Below are positions 48,226-51,296 of a DNA stretch of 51,296 nucleotides, one piece after another. The notes below the pieces were generated by a model that worked only from the letters and a program-made list of their open reading frames with translations, had not been told where the DNA came from and did no database searches. Positions within the stretch are counted from its first letter, which is position 1. Every line of letters starts with the position of its first letter. This stretch comes from Spongiactinospora sp. TRM90649. GTDB lineage: Bacteria > Actinomycetota > Actinomycetes > Streptosporangiales > Streptosporangiaceae. The DNA lies in assembly GCF_029382225.1 (NCBI RefSeq), contig NZ_JARLTC010000022.1, positions 1-51,296 on the forward strand. Direction: 5' to 3'. A program made the translations under genes and the position numbers.

Positions 48226-49218
48226 GTGAAGAAGCTCATCAACGACGCCGGCGCCGTGGTGACCGACGCGCTGGCCGGGCTCGCCGCGGCGCACCCCGGC
48301 CTGCGCGTGGACGTGGAGAACCGCGTCGTCTACCGGGCGTCGGGCCCCCGTCAGGGGAAGGTCGGCCTCGTCTCCGGCGGCGGCTCCGGGCACGAGCCGC
48401 TGCACGCCGGTTTCGTCGGGTACGGCATGCTCGACGCCGCCTGCCCCGGCGAGATCTTCACCTCCCCCGTGCCCGACCAGATCGCCGAGGCGAGCACCGC
48501 AATCCACGGCGGCGCCGGGGTGCTGCACGTCGTGAAGAACTACACCGGCGACGTGCTCAACTTCGAGATGGCCGCCGACCTGTGCGCCGACGACGGCGTG
48601 GAGGTCGCCCGCGTCCTGGTGGACGACGACGTGGCGGTGAGCGACTCCCTATATACGGCGGGCCGCAGGGGAACCGGCGCGACGCTGTTCGTCGAGAAGA
48701 TCGCCGGGGCGCTGGCCGAGACCGGTGCGCCGCTCGCCGAGGTGGCGGCGGCCGGCCGCGAGGTCAACGCCCGCAGCCGGTCCTTCGGCGTGGCGCTGTC
48801 GCCGTGCACCACCCCGTCGGCGGGCAAGCCGACCTTCGAGCTGGGCCCGGGCGAGGTGGAGCTGGGCATCGGCATCCACGGCGAACCGGGCCGCACCCGC
48901 GCCCCCGCCGGGACCGCCCGCGAGCTGACCCGCGTCGCGATGGACGCCATCGCCGCCGACCTGCCGCTGTCCGGCGAGACCCTGGTGCTGGTCAACGGCA
49001 TGGGCGGCACCCCGCTGATCGAGCTCTACATCGTCTACGCCGAGGTCGACGCCTATCTGCGCGAGCACGGCGCGCCCCCCGCGCGGCGGCTGGTCGGCGA
49101 CTACGTCACCAGCCTGGACATGCAGGGCTTCTCTGTCACCGTGTGCGCGCTGACCGACGACCTGGTCCGCCTGTGGGACGCCCCCGTGGAAACGCCCGCG
49201 CTGCGCTGGGGCCGCTGA
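48226..49218 (+). CDS. dhaK: Dihydroxyacetone kinase, substrate-binding subunit DhaK
   Basis: A 330-residue protein starting at GTG 48226 behind GGGGAGAGGAG. It binds dihydroxyacetone covalently through a histidine hemiaminal; here His218 in ELGIGIHGEPG falls at the same number as in the E. coli enzyme. SGGGSGHEPLHAGFVGYGMLDAACPG holds the substrate-loop residues, and DVLNFEMAADL and VALSPCTTPSAGKPTFEL are typical. With DhaL and DhaM it phosphorylates dihydroxyacetone using PEP via the PTS. It is the first gene of a compact three-gene operon. Confidence 0.96.
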   Translation: MKKLINDAGAVVTDALAGLAAAHPGLRVDVENRVVYRASGPRQGKVGLVSGGGSGHEPLHAGFVGYGMLDAACPGEIFTSPVPDQIAEASTAIHGGAGVLHVVKNYTGDVLNFEMAADLCADDGVEVARVLVDDDVAVSDSLYTAGRRGTGATLFVEKIAGALAETGAPLAEVAAAGREVNARSRSFGVALSPCTTPSAGKPTFELGPGEVELGIGIHGEPGRTRAPAGTARELTRVAMDAIAADLPLSGETLVLVNGMGGTPLIELYIVYAEVDAYLREHGAPPARRLVGDYVTSLDMQGFSVTVCALTDDLVRLWDAPVETPALRWGR

Positions 49219-49228
49219 GGGAGGCAGC

Positions 49229-49857
<629 letters not shown>

Positions 49858-49858
<1 letters not shown>

Positions 49859-50244
49859 TGCGGCGGGCGGCCGTCGGCGTCGTGCTCGTCTCGCACAGCG
49901 CGGGGCTGGCCGCCGAGACCGCGCTGCTCGCCGCCGGGATCTGCGGCGGCACCGCTCCGATCGCCGCCGCGGGCGGCGACGGCGAGGGCGGCCTCGGCAC
50001 CAGCGCCGACCTGATCTCCGCCGCCATCGGGGAGGCCGACCGGGGCGGCGGCGTGGTGCTCATCGCGGACCTGGGCAGTTCGGTGCTCACCGCGCGCCTG
50101 CTTCAGGAGCCGGGATCGGTGGTGGTCGCCGACGCGCCGTTCGTGGAGGGCGCGATCGCGGCGGCCGTCACGGCGGGAGGCGGCGCGACGCTCCCGGAGG
50201 TCGTCGCCGCCGCCGAGGAGGCCCGGGGCTTCCGCAAACTCTGA
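49858..50244 (+). CDS. dhaM: PTS-dependent dihydroxyacetone kinase phosphotransferase subunit DhaM
   Basis: A 128-residue EIIA-mannose-like domain. His13 in VGVVLVSHSAGLAAE is the expected phospho-carrier. GGLGTSADLISAAI and GVVLIADLGSSVLTARLL, and DAPFVEGAIAAAVTAGGGATL, match the family. Unlike enterobacterial DhaM it has no fused HPr and EI domains, so general PTS proteins must supply phosphate. It is translationally coupled to dhaL and followed by a terminator-like hairpin. Confidence 0.93.
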
Positions 50245-50286
50245 CCCCGCCCACCCGTGCCGCCTTGTGCCACCCGTGCAGGCTTC

Positions 50287-50310
50287 GTGCGGCGACGCAC
50301 CCGTTTTAGT
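50287..50310 (+). terminator. Terminator after the dha operon
   Basis: GTGCG-GCGA-CGCAC followed by CCGTTTTAGTT, 43 bp after the dhaM stop. Short stem but with a real T-run. Confidence 0.55.
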
Positions 50311-50392
50311 TCCCCATCGAACATCATCGGTATCGCGACGAACAAACCCGCCATCCCTGGCGTCGAATCATATAGAGCGGCAGGGGGAGAAA

Positions 50393-50707
50393 GTGGCCTA
50401 TAGGGCAGCGGTTCCGGACGGCTCAGGGTGGGCCGTACGGGAAGGGGACGTAACAGGAACGACGGCGGCGCTCGCGCCGCGCGCGGGGGACGACACGGGG
50501 GAAAGGGGCGACATCGTGGCTATCACCGGCCCGACCGGCACCCTGATCACGTGGTCCCGCGCGGGCGTGCGCACCACGCCGCCGGAGCTTCCCGGCACGT
50601 CCCCGACACGGCCCGGCCCGGCCGGAACCGTTTTCCCTCCCAGGGGGCGTGATCTTCCGCCCTCGCCGCCGGGGGCGAGGCGCGGACCGACCGCGCCGCC
50701 GCCCTGA
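50393..50707 (+). CDS. Possible small protein of unknown function
   Basis: A 104-residue frame from GTG 50393 with a GGGGGAGAAA site upstream. The first 60 residues (AYRAAVPDGSGWAVREGDVTGTTAALAPRAGDD and IVAITGPTGTLITWSRAG) look protein-like; the tail is Pro/Gly/Arg-rich and ends in PTAPPP. No family recognised. It may be real or a chance open frame; the antisense strand is also open across this stretch. Confidence 0.35.
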   Translation: MAYRAAVPDGSGWAVREGDVTGTTAALAPRAGDDTGERGDIVAITGPTGTLITWSRAGVRTTPPELPGTSPTRPGPAGTVFPPRGRDLPPSPPGARRGPTAPPP

Positions 50708-50752
50708 CGGGGCGCGGCGACACCGCCGCGTAGGTTCCTCACCTCGACCGGT

Positions 50753-50771
50753 GGCCCTCTGATCAGGGGCC
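50753..50771. promoter_or_regulatory. Imperfect palindrome centred on TGATCA
   Basis: GGCCCTCTGATCAGGGGCC forms 9-bp arms with one bulged base. It lies between two doubtful small ORFs and has no U-tract, so an operator is as likely as a terminator. Confidence 0.35.
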
Positions 50772-50866
50772 CCCGGTGATGGCAGGCGTCCACCGGGGCC
50801 TGCGCAGCCTCGACGTCCGCACTGCCGGCATGTCGAAAATCACCAACCGACAAGGGAGAGCACGTG

Positions 50867-51220
50867 ATGATCACGGGGGAGACCACGACCATGACGCGGT
50901 CCGTCGAGGGCCGGTCGTTAGTGGCGGGTTTCGCGCAGGCGTCCGGGCCGGGGGCGGCCCGTGCGACCTGCGGGAAGTCGCCGAGGGGGACGGAGGCCGG
51001 AGGTGCCAGCACCGTCTGGGGGACGATCGTCGTCGGTCGTCCGCCGGGCTCGACGAGCTGGACGATCCGCTCCGCCGCCGAAGGTCCCGGCCGGAGGACC
51101 CGCATCACCCGCCGGGCGCCGAGGATCGGCGTGACCTGCTCGGGAACCAGGATCACCCGCCGCCACGGCGACCACGACTGGCAGACCGGGGCGATCGGCC
51201 GCCGGGATGTCCGGGGGTGA
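50867..51220 (+). CDS. Possible small Thr/Arg-rich protein of unknown function
   Basis: A 117-residue frame from ATG 50867, with AAGGGAGAG 6 bases upstream. It is rich in Thr, Gly and Arg (MITGETTTMTRSVEGRSLVAG; TRITRRAPRIGVTC). No domain recognised. A minus-strand frame across the same DNA also has fair codon bias, so the coding strand is uncertain. It ends just before the low-quality contig end. Confidence 0.35.
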   Translation: MITGETTTMTRSVEGRSLVAGFAQASGPGAARATCGKSPRGTEAGGASTVWGTIVVGRPPGSTSWTIRSAAEGPGRRTRITRRAPRIGVTCSGTRITRRHGDHDWQTGAIGRRDVRG

Positions 51221-51248
51221 ACGAGAAGGGGCGGGGCCCCGGGCCCGG

Positions 51249-51296
51249 CCCCCCCCCCCCCCCCCGGGCGGGGGGGGGGGGGGGGGGGGGGGGGGG
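51249..51296. other. Poly-C/poly-G run at the contig edge, likely artefact
   Basis: About 17 C residues followed by GGGCG and an unbroken G run to the last base. Such homopolymers are typical of no-signal calls or misassembly at contig ends, not of chromosomal sequence. The preceding GC-rich palindromic stretch (from about 51230) may be a genuine terminator. Confidence 0.8.

Noticed and set aside
50398..51156. A 252-codon minus-strand frame near the right end
   Set aside because: Part of it (MILVPEQVTPILGARRVMRV) looks protein-like, but there is no clear ribosome-binding site and the C-terminal half is low-complexity. The coding strand there is unresolved, so I did not call it.

Overview
The window is high-GC DNA (strong G/C bias at third codon positions, many GTG and some TTG starts) with a Wbl (WhiB-like) protein, an ANTAR regulator, a GerW/YtfJ-like protein, an FxSxx-COOH RiPP locus and several actinobacterial proteins of unknown function. 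This points to a filamentous actinomycete, plausibly a Streptosporangiales member (inference). The left edge cuts a clpC gene. The right edge is a poly-C/poly-G run that looks like a sequencing or assembly artefact at a contig end.

Layout. 1-1.7 kb: start of a ClpC paralogue, translationally coupled to an upstream protein with 32-residue repeats. 1.9-10.6 kb: an FxSxx-type RiPP locus. On the minus strand are the precursor (fxsA), a giant ParA-like/TIR-like/NB-ARC/TPR protein (fxsT), an unknown protein and a cation/proton antiporter. Divergently on the plus strand are the radical SAM/SPASM maturase (fxsB) and an overlapping HExxH peptide-hydroxylase-like gene. The 171-bp divergent spacer is AT-rich and carries three inverted repeats. 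10.8-18.8 kb: a cysteine-less HesB/IscA-like protein, a DUF4097 lipoprotein, and a TRAP-TAXI uptake system with two binding lipoproteins, a fused permease and a two-component system, followed by a GerW/YtfJ-like gene. 18.9-24.3 kb: a secreted M4 protease with a chitin-binding module, a rearranged TetR remnant, an ECF sigma factor with a membrane partner, tRNA-Pro(GGG), an HTH protein and DUF6458. 24.5-26.2 kb: three small actinobacterial genes, two sharing a C-terminal module.

26.3-33.2 kb: NDH-2, a Wbl protein, and a partner-switching/stress island (RsbW-like kinase, SigB/F/G-type sigma, two STAS proteins, GAF-ANTAR, PAS-GAF-PP2C with altered metal ligands). 33.4-36.2 kb: a GT4 glycosyltransferase and an AAA+ ATPase. 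36.2-39.9 kb: proline catabolism (PucR-type regulator with a palindromic operator, PRODH, P5C dehydrogenase). 40-43.5 kb: an overlapping pair (895-aa unknown plus a DUF4132-like C-terminal-type protein). 43.6-48.1 kb: acyltransferase, P450, a ThDP enzyme and a metal-dependent cyclase/hydrolase. 48.2-50.2 kb: a dhaK-dhaL-dhaM operon. The last kilobase holds only weakly supported small ORFs.

The strongest candidate for an undescribed system is the FxSxx locus. Its precursor has two Phe-x-Ser motifs in tandem and an eight-residue tail after the canonical end, and the operon appears to continue into an unknown protein and an ion antiporter. No similarity search was run. Family names rest on motif recognition.
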